Numbered from the stretch's first letter, positions 17,614 to 26,869 are shown. The stretch: 64,000 nt of DNA from Alteromonas sp. LMIT006 (GCF_024300645.1 NZ_CP101291.1:1426001-1490000), one strand, 5' to 3'. The notes: a model not told the origin generated them from the sequence alone. Numbers and translations are program-made.

Positions 17614-18228
17614 ATGGTTAGATTAATACTTTCTATATTACTTGGCGCTGTCGTTGCATTTACTTTGTTTGTTGTTATGGCAAAGTTAATCGAAAACACC
17701 AATCGCCCAGCGGAAGAGGTTCCACCTACGCCGGTGATTGATATTGTCATGGACGATGTGGAAGAGGATACCAATACGCGTAATCGTGTACCACCTCCGC
17801 CACCGCCACCACCTCAGCAACCGCCCAAGATGCAGCCAACTGAGCCTGAAGAAATTGAACCTGATGCCAATGGTTTCAGTTTGAATGTACCAGGTATTGA
17901 TACCGGCGGCATGAATGTAAGTTTAGGTGGTGTTGGAGCAATGCGTCGTGATGGTGAAGCGACTCCGATCGTACGTATTGAGCCAAAATATCCAGTACAG
18001 GCTGCTCGTGATGGCAAAGAAGGATGGGTTCGCTTATCTTTTACCATCAATGAAGTAGGTGGTGTTGAAGATGTTGACGTGATTGAAGCCGATCCAAAGC
18101 GTATTTTTGACCGTGAGGCGAAACGCGCTTTGCGCAAGTGGAAATACAAACCTAAGATTGTTGATGGCAAGCCGGTTAAACAACCAGGTATGCGTGTTCA
18201 GTTAGACTTTACATTGGATAAATCATGA
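17614..18228 (+). CDS. tonB: TonB, energy transducer (TonB2-like)
   Basis: Couples the ExbB/ExbD proton channel to outer-membrane receptors. 204 residues: N-terminal membrane anchor (about 4-24), a Pro-rich periplasmic spacer with eight consecutive prolines (about 61-68), and the C-terminal TonB domain (about 125-204) containing 'RIEPKYPVQAARDGKEGWVRL' in part and 'ALRKWKYKPKIVDGKPV'. The conserved YP of 'PKYPVQA' is present. Short length and operon fit TonB2-type proteins. Its stop overlaps the start of the TPR gene. Confidence 0.95.
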   Translation: MVRLILSILLGAVVAFTLFVVMAKLIENTNRPAEEVPPTPVIDIVMDDVEEDTNTRNRVPPPPPPPPQQPPKMQPTEPEEIEPDANGFSLNVPGIDTGGMNVSLGGVGAMRRDGEATPIVRIEPKYPVQAARDGKEGWVRLSFTINEVGGVEDVDVIEADPKRIFDREAKRALRKWKYKPKIVDGKPVKQPGMRVQLDFTLDKS

Positions 18229-19520
18229 TGCAGAAACTATTAAAATTTTCAGTAGTTGCAGCCACTATGAGCCTTTCAATGGGGGTGTCTTCATTCGCGC
18301 TTGCGCAAGAAGATAAAGCTGCTAGTCCACCGCCACCTCCAGCGCTTCCAGTAGAGTGTCCAGGCTACAAGCCTGGTACTACGCAAATTGTTGGTGAGCG
18401 CGCGGGTAAACGCGTAGCCAGAGCTTTTGAAGCTTACAACAATGATTTAATTGATGAAGCTTTAGAAATTCTTATTGAGATTGATCCTTCTGATTCATTT
18501 GATGCTGCTTATGTAAACCGTTTTATCGGTAACATCATGGCAACCATTGATGGTCGTGGTCAAGAATCAAAGGGCTATTTGGTAAAAGCAGTTCAACAAA
18601 AAGAACTAAACGATTCTGAACATGCTGGTACCTTGCGCTTACTAGGCGACTTGTCTTTGCAAGAAAAAGACTATCAAGACGCGATCAACTGGTACAATAA
18701 ATGGATGGATTTTACGTGTAAACAAGATCCAGACATTTATACTCGAATTGCTCAGGCTTACTACGAGCTTAAACAACTCGATAAAATCATTGCACCAGCA
18801 GATAAAGCCATTGCCTTATATAAAGAGCCTAACAAAAACCCGTATGTGTTGAAGTTGACCTCTTATTACGAGCGCAAGTTATATCCTGATACAGTTAAAG
18901 TGGCAGAGGAGTTAGTTCGCCAATTTCCTGATAACAAACAATGGTGGTCACAGCTTGGTTTCTTCTATATGTTAGTGGAAGATTACAAGCGTGCCTTATC
19001 AACGTTTGAAATGGCTTATGCACAAGGGTACTTAACTAAAGTTTCAGAAATCAAAGCTTTGGCTCAATTATATTCAACTAGTGATATTCCGCACAAAGCG
19101 GCTCTAATCCTTGAGAAGTATATCGAGTCAGGTTTAATTGAAAAGACTGAAACGAACTACTCACAGTTGGCTAATGCGTTCCATTCAGCTAAGTATCATG
19201 CGACGGCTGCAAAATACTACGGTATTGCTGCAGCAATCAACAATGATGCTGATTTGTGGCGCAAGCAAGGTGTTCTGTTGCTAGCTGCTGAAGATTACAA
19301 GGGCGCTGTTGTTGCTCTAGAAAAATCATTAGAAGCGGGCCCTGAAGATGAAGGCCGTGTGCAATTTGCGTTGATGGAAGCTAACTTCTATCAAAACAAG
19401 TTCCGCACAGCATATAAGCATGCGCTTGAAGCGAAGAAATTCCCTTCAGTTCGTCGTAATGCTAATGCATGGTCACCATACATCAAAGATAAAGCAAAGA
19501 ATCGAGGTATTAAGATTTAA
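18225..19520 (+). CDS. TPR-repeat protein of the TonB operon
   Basis: Secreted or periplasmic tetratricopeptide-repeat protein of 431 residues. A signal peptide (to about 'FALAQ', residue 28) is followed by a Pro-rich stretch and then helical pairs of TPR type, for example 'AGTLRLLGDLSLQEKDYQDAINWYNKW' in part, 'GFFYMLVEDYKRALSTFEMAYAQG' in part, and 'GVLLLAAEDYKGAVVALEKSLEAG' in part. ATG occurs twice in tandem at the start (18225 and 18228), overlapping the tonB stop. The co-transcribed position matches TPR proteins that regularly close TonB2/DUF3450 operons. Probably a scaffold; the exact role is unknown. Confidence 0.88.
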   Translation: MMQKLLKFSVVAATMSLSMGVSSFALAQEDKAASPPPPPALPVECPGYKPGTTQIVGERAGKRVARAFEAYNNDLIDEALEILIEIDPSDSFDAAYVNRFIGNIMATIDGRGQESKGYLVKAVQQKELNDSEHAGTLRLLGDLSLQEKDYQDAINWYNKWMDFTCKQDPDIYTRIAQAYYELKQLDKIIAPADKAIALYKEPNKNPYVLKLTSYYERKLYPDTVKVAEELVRQFPDNKQWWSQLGFFYMLVEDYKRALSTFEMAYAQGYLTKVSEIKALAQLYSTSDIPHKAALILEKYIESGLIEKTETNYSQLANAFHSAKYHATAAKYYGIAAAINNDADLWRKQGVLLLAAEDYKGAVVALEKSLEAGPEDEGRVQFALMEANFYQNKFRTAYKHALEAKKFPSVRRNANAWSPYIKDKAKNRGIKI

Positions 19521-19543
19521 TATCTGATTTCCTAAGTTAGTAA

Positions 19544-19575
19544 AAAGCTGGTCTCATTGAGTCCAGCTTTTTTTT
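19544..19575 (+). terminator. Bidirectional terminator between the TonB operon and tmcA
   Basis: Stem AAAGCTGG / CCAGCTTT with an 11-nt loop, followed by a run of eight T on the plus strand and preceded by five A, so it works for both converging transcripts. It ends at the tmcA stop codon. Confidence 0.88.
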
Positions 19576-21541
19576 ATATTTCTGATTTGATTCGTTTAAC
19601 AAGTTCAGCCTTGCCATGGCAACCTATTTTTTGGTAACGCTGCTCTGTTGTTAGATCCTGATTGTCATACCAAGTTGATAATGTCTTACTTTTAATACCA
19701 CCCATTAAATGTAAGCCCATCAATGCGTAATCGGCGTTATCAAAATGCCTTTTGCCCATTTTGAAGTCGTCCAGCATAGCCATGAGAACGTCTTTGTGTT
19801 TGCCAAGCCTAGCCAACAGTTTGCTACCCAGAGTTTTAGAATTCGCCCACTGTCCTTGCAGTGCAATGAGCGCATCTAGATCATGAAGCAGTTGTTGATC
19901 GTGCCTATGCATGACCATGACATTTTGCATGCCCGAAGCGGTATTAGCTTGCCTACCATATCGTATGACTGCAAAGCCATTACGTTGCCAAAAATGTTGA
20001 GTGTGTTTTTGTAAAGAAAAAGAGCTGGTCACTTTAATGTTATCTTTGCGAGCACGGTTTAACAAATCTTGTACCAATTGTGAACCAATACCTTGTCTTC
20101 GTTTATCATGTGTTACTGCGATACGATTGATGCGCCAATGGGTCTGTTCGAGTATGCCTTGGGCTCGGTAAGTGTGCGCAAGTAGTTGTAGTCCCAGATG
20201 TCCTTGCACTCGTCTTGTGCCAGACATGATCCGCTCTTTAAGTGCATCACTTTCTGCCACAAGGTTTTCTTCAAAATATAGTAAAACGCCATTAATCCGT
20301 GATTTTTCAACATGCACGAGACAATGAGTATTCGGACAATCAAACAATCGTTGTAAATCATCTGGACGTGTTTGGTAGTGGGCTTCACTTAATAGTGAAT
20401 AACAGGAAAGTAATACATCAGAGTCCTTTTTTATCTGATGAATGCCATCATTAAGTGAGACAGTGTTTTGGGTTTCTAGCGCTAAGGCTGATTCAATTGG
20501 ACAGGGGATTTGAAAACGAAATGCAGTTGTTAGCTGAATAAGATGATAAGAGGATAATTGATCTACAAATATTCTTTTAAATCCTTGGCCAGTTCCTTCA
20601 TAGCCATGTGTTGTTGTACTGTACACTTTTGCACCTTGTAGTGCTTGTATTTTTTTAAGTACTAAAAGACTGAAAGATGCTGCTTCATCTACTAGAATTA
20701 CATCCCATAGATTGTGTATCAGCGAATTATCTGGAGAAGTAAGCGCAAGCTCTCCAGTGGCGATAGATGTGCACCTATTTCTTGGAATAGTTTGTTTGGC
20801 AAAGTGCTCAAGCGTCGTTTTGAGAACGTCAATGTTATTGTGATGTTGTTGTATACATAGCACCTTATTTCCAGAGTGTAAAAGCTGAAATGCGAGTCGA
20901 GCAAGCAAATGAGACTTGCCTCGTCCTCGTTGTGCCATGACCACTACATTTTTGTCCTTTTCGTTAGAGCATTCTAGATGGTCGACAATAGATTGCAGTG
21001 CGCTAGTTTGTTCTTGTATTGCAATATTAATTTGTTCTAAAAATTGTTTATTACTATGTACTTCTGCGACGTTATCCGACTTCGAAACATCAATGTCATA
21101 ATTTGGAAAAATAGACGCTATGTGCTGTTTGAGACAGTCCCACAACGATGAACAAACCAGTGATTGATTAAGTGGATAACTCAGAGAAATGCCTGTGTAT
21201 GTTGTATTCGGTTCAATAATACATAATTTGCCATGTGCTTTAACGGTACCGCTAACCGCTAGAAGGGACTGAAATCGAAAACCAGAAACACCTGTCATAT
21301 CAAAAATAACAAGATCAAACTCTTGTCCAAGCGCTTGCGTGTAATGCTTAGGAGAAAGGGAGGTCGTACAATATGCAGCCAAATCCTGATGGTCACCAAG
21401 GTAAAAAACACACGCCGAATGATGACCCCTTGTTTGAAGATGTACATATTCACGGATCTTTGAATAATCCGAAAAAATAATAATTTGTCTAGACACGCGC
21501 TTTTCTTTATTCTGTTCAGTATGCAAATATATCAAAGCCAT
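19574..21541 (-). CDS. tmcA: TmcA, tRNA(Met) cytidine acetyltransferase
   Basis: Makes N4-acetylcytidine at the wobble base of elongator tRNA-Met, using acetyl-CoA and ATP/GTP. From the ATG at 21541 it has 655 residues: an N-terminal DUF1726-like domain, an RNA-helicase-like ATPase with Walker A 'AQRGRGKSHLLARL' near residue 200 and a Walker B-like 'VILVDEAASFS', then a GNAT domain with the acetyl-CoA loop 'HDKRRQGIGSQLVQDLL', and a C-terminal helical domain. A TTG start 18 nt upstream is possible but less likely. No clear Shine-Dalgarno is visible. The gene starts only 34 bp from the divergent histidine kinase gene. Confidence 0.93.
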   Translation of the reverse strand: MALIYLHTEQNKEKRVSRQIIIFSDYSKIREYVHLQTRGHHSACVFYLGDHQDLAAYCTTSLSPKHYTQALGQEFDLVIFDMTGVSGFRFQSLLAVSGTVKAHGKLCIIEPNTTYTGISLSYPLNQSLVCSSLWDCLKQHIASIFPNYDIDVSKSDNVAEVHSNKQFLEQINIAIQEQTSALQSIVDHLECSNEKDKNVVVMAQRGRGKSHLLARLAFQLLHSGNKVLCIQQHHNNIDVLKTTLEHFAKQTIPRNRCTSIATGELALTSPDNSLIHNLWDVILVDEAASFSLLVLKKIQALQGAKVYSTTTHGYEGTGQGFKRIFVDQLSSYHLIQLTTAFRFQIPCPIESALALETQNTVSLNDGIHQIKKDSDVLLSCYSLLSEAHYQTRPDDLQRLFDCPNTHCLVHVEKSRINGVLLYFEENLVAESDALKERIMSGTRRVQGHLGLQLLAHTYRAQGILEQTHWRINRIAVTHDKRRQGIGSQLVQDLLNRARKDNIKVTSSFSLQKHTQHFWQRNGFAVIRYGRQANTASGMQNVMVMHRHDQQLLHDLDALIALQGQWANSKTLGSKLLARLGKHKDVLMAMLDDFKMGKRHFDNADYALMGLHLMGGIKSKTLSTWYDNQDLTTEQRYQKIGCHGKAELVKRIKSEI

Positions 21542-21575
21542 TGTGGATTTTCGAGCCAATAGTCATTGCCGTTAC

Positions 21576-23297
21576 ATGAATAAAACCAATAGCTCAAGTA
21601 GAACACTAAAAAAGCTTCGCTTAGCCCGCAATATTAGTATTGCCATACTGTATGTATTTTTATGTTTTGTTGTGATTCGTAATGAAATCTTGCATATTGA
21701 ATCTCAGCTAGATGTTGAACAAAAACATTTTGTGAATCAAGTTGAGACGTTTGAAACGTCAATCATTCAAGTTATTGATAGTTTTTCGGCATTTATTGCT
21801 CAGACACCGTCCCCAAGTTCACTCCAAAAACACGATTTTGCCAATCGTTTAATCACAACATATCCATATATTTATATGATTGGGCAAATTGAAACACTTG
21901 ACGAGTCCAGAATAGCGTCAATGTTATCGCCAACATTTCAATTAAAACAGATAACGGTTTCAGATAATGGCAAACTGTTATTAAAGCCAAAGCACCCAGA
22001 TGAATTAAATTACGTGATTACTTGGGTGCACCCTGATGTAAGCCCAGTCAACAGTGTTATAGGGCTTGATGTCTCAAACGTTCAAAAATTACAGCCTTTA
22101 TTTGCATCAGCACGCAACTATAAGCAGACACAAATAGGAGAGCCAATAACCCGAGATACATTAACCATGGAAACATTTGAAATGATCCAGGGGGGGTATG
22201 CTTTCTCGATTAACCAAGTTTCAAAGTATGTATCTAACACCGATGATATAGATAATGCTTTGTTGTCAACAATATTGTTTGAACACAAAATGCTTGTTTC
22301 GCATTTGCAGGAGTTCTTGCCAAATATCAACATGCAAGTCACGATTGATTACTTGGATCAGGCACTTGTGTATGGCAGTCCTGAGATTGTTGATAACTCC
22401 ATAATGACGATTCAAAAACGGTTTGATGTTTCCCTGTTTGATTCAAAATTAAACATTGTGCTTGAACAATCAATACAGTATGAAGCCCTAAATTTAGAGC
22501 TCATTGGCCTTATGACGGTTTATTTGATCTTAAATCTTATTGTATTTGAAAAGTTACATAACAATGTGGTTAGAAAACACAGTTATTTGCAAACGGTGAA
22601 CTCAAAGCTTCGCGAAAACATCAAAAACCGCTCGGATTTATTTGGTTTCATAGCACATGAACTTAAAACACCTCTGACCCTCATCTCATCGCCGACTCAG
22701 CAGCTTTTATCAGATGACAGTGTCGATCCTGATATACGTGAAAATTTACAGGTTATTCAGCGCAACACGCAGCGTATTCAAAGTATCATCGATCGGATTT
22801 TGACTATTAAACAGTTTCAGTCTAGAGATTTGGCCCCCGAGAAAATCAATATGGTCAAAGAGTTAAATGCCATTATTGCTCGTTATAGGCCTTTACTGGA
22901 TAGAAAAAACTTAGATTTTGTACTGCAAGGTAATCAGTATGACTTGATTTCTTTAGTAGAAGATTTAGCCTCATATCAAATTGTGTTGGAAAACCTATTC
23001 AGTAACGCCGCGAAATATACCACCGCGAATGGTATTGTGATCGTTGATTGGTATTGTCACGACGGTTTTTTCCAAATCGATGTGCGAAATTCTTGTCCAT
23101 TGATGAATGATGAAGAGCGCAGTAAGTTGTTTACTAAATACGTTCGTTCACATGATAGCGAGCAAGAAGGTGTTGGTCTTGGTCTGGGCTTAGTCAGAGA
23201 AATTTGTGAGAAAAATCAATGGATATTAAATTGTAAAAGCATCATTATCGAAAACGAGCCATTTATAGAATTTAATATTTCGATTCCTATGCGTTAA
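21576..23297 (+). CDS. Orphan membrane sensor histidine kinase
   Basis: Two-component sensor of 573 residues starting at the ATG at 21576 (a GTG at 21543 is less likely). A membrane helix (about 18-38) and a second one (about 315-335, 'LELIGLMTVYLILNLIVF') flank a ~275-residue periplasmic region with no domain I recognise. The HisKA domain has the phospho-His in 'FIAHELKTPLTLIS' (His361), the ATPase has N-box 'NLFSNAAKY' and G-box 'GVGLGLGLVREI'. There is no HAMP domain, only a short helical linker. No response regulator lies next to it; the thiamine operon follows but a functional link is not shown. Confidence 0.9.
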   Translation: MNKTNSSSRTLKKLRLARNISIAILYVFLCFVVIRNEILHIESQLDVEQKHFVNQVETFETSIIQVIDSFSAFIAQTPSPSSLQKHDFANRLITTYPYIYMIGQIETLDESRIASMLSPTFQLKQITVSDNGKLLLKPKHPDELNYVITWVHPDVSPVNSVIGLDVSNVQKLQPLFASARNYKQTQIGEPITRDTLTMETFEMIQGGYAFSINQVSKYVSNTDDIDNALLSTILFEHKMLVSHLQEFLPNINMQVTIDYLDQALVYGSPEIVDNSIMTIQKRFDVSLFDSKLNIVLEQSIQYEALNLELIGLMTVYLILNLIVFEKLHNNVVRKHSYLQTVNSKLRENIKNRSDLFGFIAHELKTPLTLISSPTQQLLSDDSVDPDIRENLQVIQRNTQRIQSIIDRILTIKQFQSRDLAPEKINMVKELNAIIARYRPLLDRKNLDFVLQGNQYDLISLVEDLASYQIVLENLFSNAAKYTTANGIVIVDWYCHDGFFQIDVRNSCPLMNDEERSKLFTKYVRSHDSEQEGVGLGLGLVREICEKNQWILNCKSIIIENEPFIEFNISIPMR

Positions 23298-23359
23298 ACC
23301 ACCCACTTTCTTTTTTAAGATAGCTTGAATTCTGATGTATTCATTGCTATCTTCCTGCC

Positions 23360-23462
23360 TGCCAAGGGGTGCTTTACCTGAATGTTAGTGTTCAGGCTAA
23401 GGCTGAGATCACATGAAACCCTTACACCTGATCCGGATAATGCCGGCGTAGGAATTGGTTGA
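23360..23462 (+). promoter_or_regulatory. TPP (THI-element) riboswitch
   Basis: Thiamine pyrophosphate-sensing leader. The conserved blocks are AAGGGGTGC (about 23364-23372), GGCTGAGATCACA near 23401-23413, ACCC, and ACACCTGATCCGGATAATGC near 23425-23444 followed by CCGGCGTAGGAA. The outer stem pairs GCCAA with TTGG(T). It lies 70 nt before the start of a TonB receptor gene and heads a receptor-carrier-kinase operon. No clear U-tract terminator follows, so translational or other control is possible. Confidence 0.95.
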
Positions 23463-23534
23463 GACCTATCTAATTTAACCTTCCGAAACCGGATCCGTTT
23501 GTTATTAATACATTTAACATAATGAGATCCAATA

Positions 23535-25595
23535 ATGAAAAACACCTTTTTATCTTTAGCCCTCATATCTGCTATTGCCAGTCATGCTCTGGTGTTTGCT
23601 ACCGAGGACAATTTGGTTGAAAAAATCGAAACCATCACCGTAAATGGCGACTTCTCTGCATTAGCTTTGTCAGAACTATCTCAGAGCGCATCCGTGATTG
23701 ATGCATCGACTTTACAGACGCGACAGGCTTTTCACAGTGAAGATATCTTGTCCGGTATTGCCAATGTTAATTTGAGCTCTGGCGCCTCACGGGCTCGTTT
23801 TATTCAAATTCGAGGCATTGGTGAACGCAGTCAATTTGCTGAGCCGATTAATCCATCCGTTGGAATGATGCTGGACGGTCTTGATATAAGTGGTTTGGGC
23901 GCGTTAGCTACGATATTTGACGTAGCGCAGGTTGAGGTTTTACGTGGGCCTCAGGCAACCGCTCATGGTGCTAATGGCCTTGCTGGCGTGGTAAATTTCG
24001 TGTCGATTGCCCCATCTGCAGAGCCACAAGGTTATGTCCGTTTAGGCTTGGCTCAAGACGATACATTATTGGTTGCGGCAGCATATTCGCAAGGGTTATC
24101 TGAATCTCTGAATGCTCGAGTTGCGTTTCAGCAATATCAAAGTAATGGCTTTGTCAAAAACGCCTATTTACAGCGCGATGATACTGATGACATCAAAGAA
24201 ACTAATGCCCGTCTAGCCTTTCACTACCAATCCTCAACACAGCAAGCATTCACTCTGAATCTGTTTCACGGTTACGTCAATAATGGCTATGACGCCTTTT
24301 CATTGGATAACGATAATGTTTCTCGAGCTGATGAACCAGGGCATGACCGGCTCAAAGGGGAAGGGATTACTTTATCGAGTATGACGGATTTTGATTGGGG
24401 AACACTCACACTAAGTGGCGCTGCTCTTTCTTCAAATAGTTTATATAGCTATGATGAGGATTGGACCTATGTTGGCTTTCACCCTTGGGAATACAGTTCA
24501 GTTGATGCCTACTATAGAGATCGAGACAATCGTTCCTTGGCGGTGATTGCGCGTTCAGAACAAGATCTGGAACAAGCCCATTGGACCTTGGGGGTTCAAT
24601 ATAAAGCCAGTGATGAAAATTTACTGAGAGAGTATACTTATGCAGACAATGATTTTACGAGTCGCTATGACCCAGAAACAACCGCATTATTCGGTCAATA
24701 TAACTATCCACTAGCGAACAATTTGTTGGCTGAAGCGGGTGTGCGTCTAGAACGATTCACTGCTGAATACCATGACAATTCTGGTTTTTCCGAACAGCAA
24801 TCGGAAACGTTGCTCGGGGGTAAAATTGGACTGAGCTATCGTCAACCTGGCTTAACCTATTATGGCAGCATTAGCCGTGGATATAAAGCCGGTGGGTTTA
24901 ACCCAAGTGAAGCAGTGAGTAACGCGCAAAGAACTTATGATGCGGAATACAACTGGAATTATGAATTGGGTGTCAAGTATCAAACTAAGCAACTATCGTC
25001 TCGCTTAGCTATTTTCCAAATGGTACGTAAAAATACACAAATCAGTGATTTTGCGGTGGTTCAAGGCCCAGATAATTCTGTACAATTTATCGATATTATT
25101 GATAACGCTGACAATGGCACCAATCGTGGCGTAGAGTTAGAAGTTCGTTGGCAGCCAGACTCTCAGATTGAGTTTGGAGCAGATGTGGGTTATCTGGATG
25201 CGTATTTTAACGGTTTTACCCGAGCAGACGGTACGCAAGTTACCAAGCAACAACAAGCGCAATCACCCCGCGGCAGTTTTCATTTTTTTGCTAATTTAGG
25301 TTTGTCTGAAACGTGGCAAGGATACCTAGTCGTGGAAGGTAAATCATCTCATCGTTTCAGCGACGGGCATGATGAAATTAATCCAGCTTATGTGTTGACC
25401 CATTTAACATTGACCAAAGATGTCGGGCCATACACCATCAGTTTCTGGGGAAAAAATCTCTTTGATACACAATACTACACCAGAGGTTTTGGTGGATTTT
25501 CAAATGACCCTAGAGATTACTATGCGCAACCTGAGCCATACTATCAATTCGGTAATGGTCGTCGTTTTGGTGTGAACTTCAACCTGGAATTCTAA
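23535..25595 (+). CDS. TonB-dependent receptor, probable thiamine/thiamine-phosphate uptake
   Basis: Outer-membrane receptor of 686 residues. Signal peptide about 1-22 (ends LVFA), TonB-box-like 'VEKIETITVNG', plug domain with 'SEDILSGIANVNLSS', 'IQIRGIGERSQFA' and 'VEVLRGPQATAHGANGLAGVVN', then a beta-barrel ending in 'FGVNFNLEF' (C-terminal Phe). The preceding TPP riboswitch and the following PnuC-type carrier and ThiK-like kinase make thiamine or a thiamine precursor the likely ligand. This gene order is known from Alteromonadales. The TAA stop overlaps the ATG of the carrier gene. Confidence 0.93.
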   Translation: MKNTFLSLALISAIASHALVFATEDNLVEKIETITVNGDFSALALSELSQSASVIDASTLQTRQAFHSEDILSGIANVNLSSGASRARFIQIRGIGERSQFAEPINPSVGMMLDGLDISGLGALATIFDVAQVEVLRGPQATAHGANGLAGVVNFVSIAPSAEPQGYVRLGLAQDDTLLVAAAYSQGLSESLNARVAFQQYQSNGFVKNAYLQRDDTDDIKETNARLAFHYQSSTQQAFTLNLFHGYVNNGYDAFSLDNDNVSRADEPGHDRLKGEGITLSSMTDFDWGTLTLSGAALSSNSLYSYDEDWTYVGFHPWEYSSVDAYYRDRDNRSLAVIARSEQDLEQAHWTLGVQYKASDENLLREYTYADNDFTSRYDPETTALFGQYNYPLANNLLAEAGVRLERFTAEYHDNSGFSEQQSETLLGGKIGLSYRQPGLTYYGSISRGYKAGGFNPSEAVSNAQRTYDAEYNWNYELGVKYQTKQLSSRLAIFQMVRKNTQISDFAVVQGPDNSVQFIDIIDNADNGTNRGVELEVRWQPDSQIEFGADVGYLDAYFNGFTRADGTQVTKQQQAQSPRGSFHFFANLGLSETWQGYLVVEGKSSHRFSDGHDEINPAYVLTHLTLTKDVGPYTISFWGKNLFDTQYYTRGFGGFSNDPRDYYAQPEPYYQFGNGRRFGVNFNLEF

Positions 25596-26158
25596 TGGTA
25601 GAATTATTGTCCATCTCTTGGCTCGAAGCCGTCGCAGCATTATTAGGTATACTTTATATTTATGCGGTGAGCCAAGAGTGGCCAATTGCTTGGCCAGCAG
25701 CCTTTGTGAGTACGGCACTTTATACCTATGTATTTGGGGATTCTACCTTGTGGTACAGTGCTGGGTTAAATGTGTATTACATGGGTATGGCGGTATATGG
25801 TTATTGGCAATGGACATATGGGAACAAAGCACAAATTGGAGACATTTCTAGTCGCTCCTCGCAATGGCATGTTACTTATGTCGTAACGGGGTTGGCGATA
25901 GTTTGTACCTTGGTCTTTTGGTCAGAACAGGCTTGGTTGGACTGGGCAACATTAGATGCGTTGATTATGGTATTCTCCGTCATGACGACGGTGTTAGTGG
26001 CACACAAATACCTCTCTAATTGGGTGTATTGGATGATAATTAATACTCTAGCCATGCTCCTATATTGGCAATATGCCTTGTGGTTTACCGTTGGTTTGTA
26101 TTTTGTGTATCTGGTATTTTCAGTTTTTGGATGGCGACAGTGGCGCAAGCGTGCTTAG
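25595..26158 (+). CDS. pnuT: PnuC-family vitamin transporter, probable thiamine carrier PnuT
   Basis: Inner-membrane facilitator of the PnuC (SWEET-like) family, 187 residues with about seven predicted helices. Family features include 'WLEAVAALLGILYIYAVS', 'YGYWQWTYG' and the WxxW-type 'NWVYWMIIN'. Members downstream of TPP riboswitches (PnuT) move thiamine by facilitated diffusion, with trapping by phosphorylation. Here a kinase gene overlaps its 3' end by 28 nt. The start overlaps the stop of the receptor gene (TAATG). The substrate is assigned from the riboswitch. Confidence 0.9.
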   Translation: MVELLSISWLEAVAALLGILYIYAVSQEWPIAWPAAFVSTALYTYVFGDSTLWYSAGLNVYYMGMAVYGYWQWTYGNKAQIGDISSRSSQWHVTYVVTGLAIVCTLVFWSEQAWLDWATLDALIMVFSVMTTVLVAHKYLSNWVYWMIINTLAMLLYWQYALWFTVGLYFVYLVFSVFGWRQWRKRA

Positions 26159-26838
26159 ACATTTTACGTCAAATAACTCACCAGCAACCTGATGCTAAAC
26201 ACATATCGAGTGTTCAGTTAGACGGTACTCATCAAAATTATTGCTATCATTGGGGCGATGAGAAGTTTTTGGTCAAAATACTTCGACCTCATGCTGGAGA
26301 GCTTTTTTCGTGGGATTCTCATTGGCGTTTACAATCTTTATTGGCCGTTCATGGAATCGCCCCTAATGTGTATCATTTTGAACAGGATATCTGGGTAGAG
26401 CAGTGGATATCTAATGCTAATTGTTCTACTGATGATATTTTAGAAACTGCGCGTGCAATGGCTCGAATGCATCACATACCATTATTTGGGCGTGACGCAA
26501 GTTGTGCCAAATGGTACCCAAAATTGAGTGAAAAACTCCCCGAGTGTTGGCAAAACGATCGGGTATTTGGTCACAATGATTTACAAACGACACATATCAT
26601 TGCTCAGAAAGTGGTTGATTGGGAATATGCTGGGACGACGGAAAGGGCTTATGATATCGCAAATTGTGTTGTCATAAATGGTTGGTCATCCGCGCAGCAG
26701 AATGCATTTTTGACGCATTATTGCGCACTAATATCTCCCTTGAACTATGAATTAGCCAGTGCGGTAAATGCCTACATACCCATCGTTCGAGAGATAAATT
26801 CACAATGGGTGAGCAAATTTTCTAACCCGACCATTTAA
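26131..26838 (+). CDS. Thiamine kinase-like aminoglycoside-phosphotransferase-fold protein
   Basis: Probably phosphorylates imported thiamine and so traps it. I start at 26131 (MATVAQACLDILRQ); the longer frame runs inside pnuT. The 235-residue APH-fold protein shows the ATP-site Lys in 'KFLVKILRP', the catalytic loop 'GHNDLQTTH' (His148, Asp150) and the metal-binding 'VVDWEYAG', which is the ThiK/choline-kinase form. The loop consensus HxDxxxxN ends in His155 instead of Asn, a deviation at a Mg-ligand position. The context (riboswitch, receptor, carrier) supports thiamine as substrate. It is the last gene of the operon. Confidence 0.82.
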   Translation: MATVAQACLDILRQITHQQPDAKHISSVQLDGTHQNYCYHWGDEKFLVKILRPHAGELFSWDSHWRLQSLLAVHGIAPNVYHFEQDIWVEQWISNANCSTDDILETARAMARMHHIPLFGRDASCAKWYPKLSEKLPECWQNDRVFGHNDLQTTHIIAQKVVDWEYAGTTERAYDIANCVVINGWSSAQQNAFLTHYCALISPLNYELASAVNAYIPIVREINSQWVSKFSNPTI

Positions 26839-26841
26839 AGC

Positions 26842-26869
26842 TTTACCTTTAGTTTAACCCTTGTATAAT
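26842..26869 (+). promoter_or_regulatory. Sigma-70 promoter of tRNA-Trp
   Basis: TTTACC (26842-26847) and a perfect TATAAT (26864-26869) with 16-bp spacing. The -10 box lies 13 bp before the mature tRNA 5' end. No other promoter is visible before rfaH. Confidence 0.6.

Noticed and set aside
17788-17830. Short tandem CCX repeats
   Set aside because: They encode the polyproline spacer of TonB and are not a CRISPR or microsatellite of interest.
26832-26851. Exact 20-bp match between the end of the thiamine kinase gene and 30941-30960 in the dehydratase gene
   Set aside because: A/T-rich, one copy in coding sequence, no target-site or inverted-repeat structure; probably coincidence.
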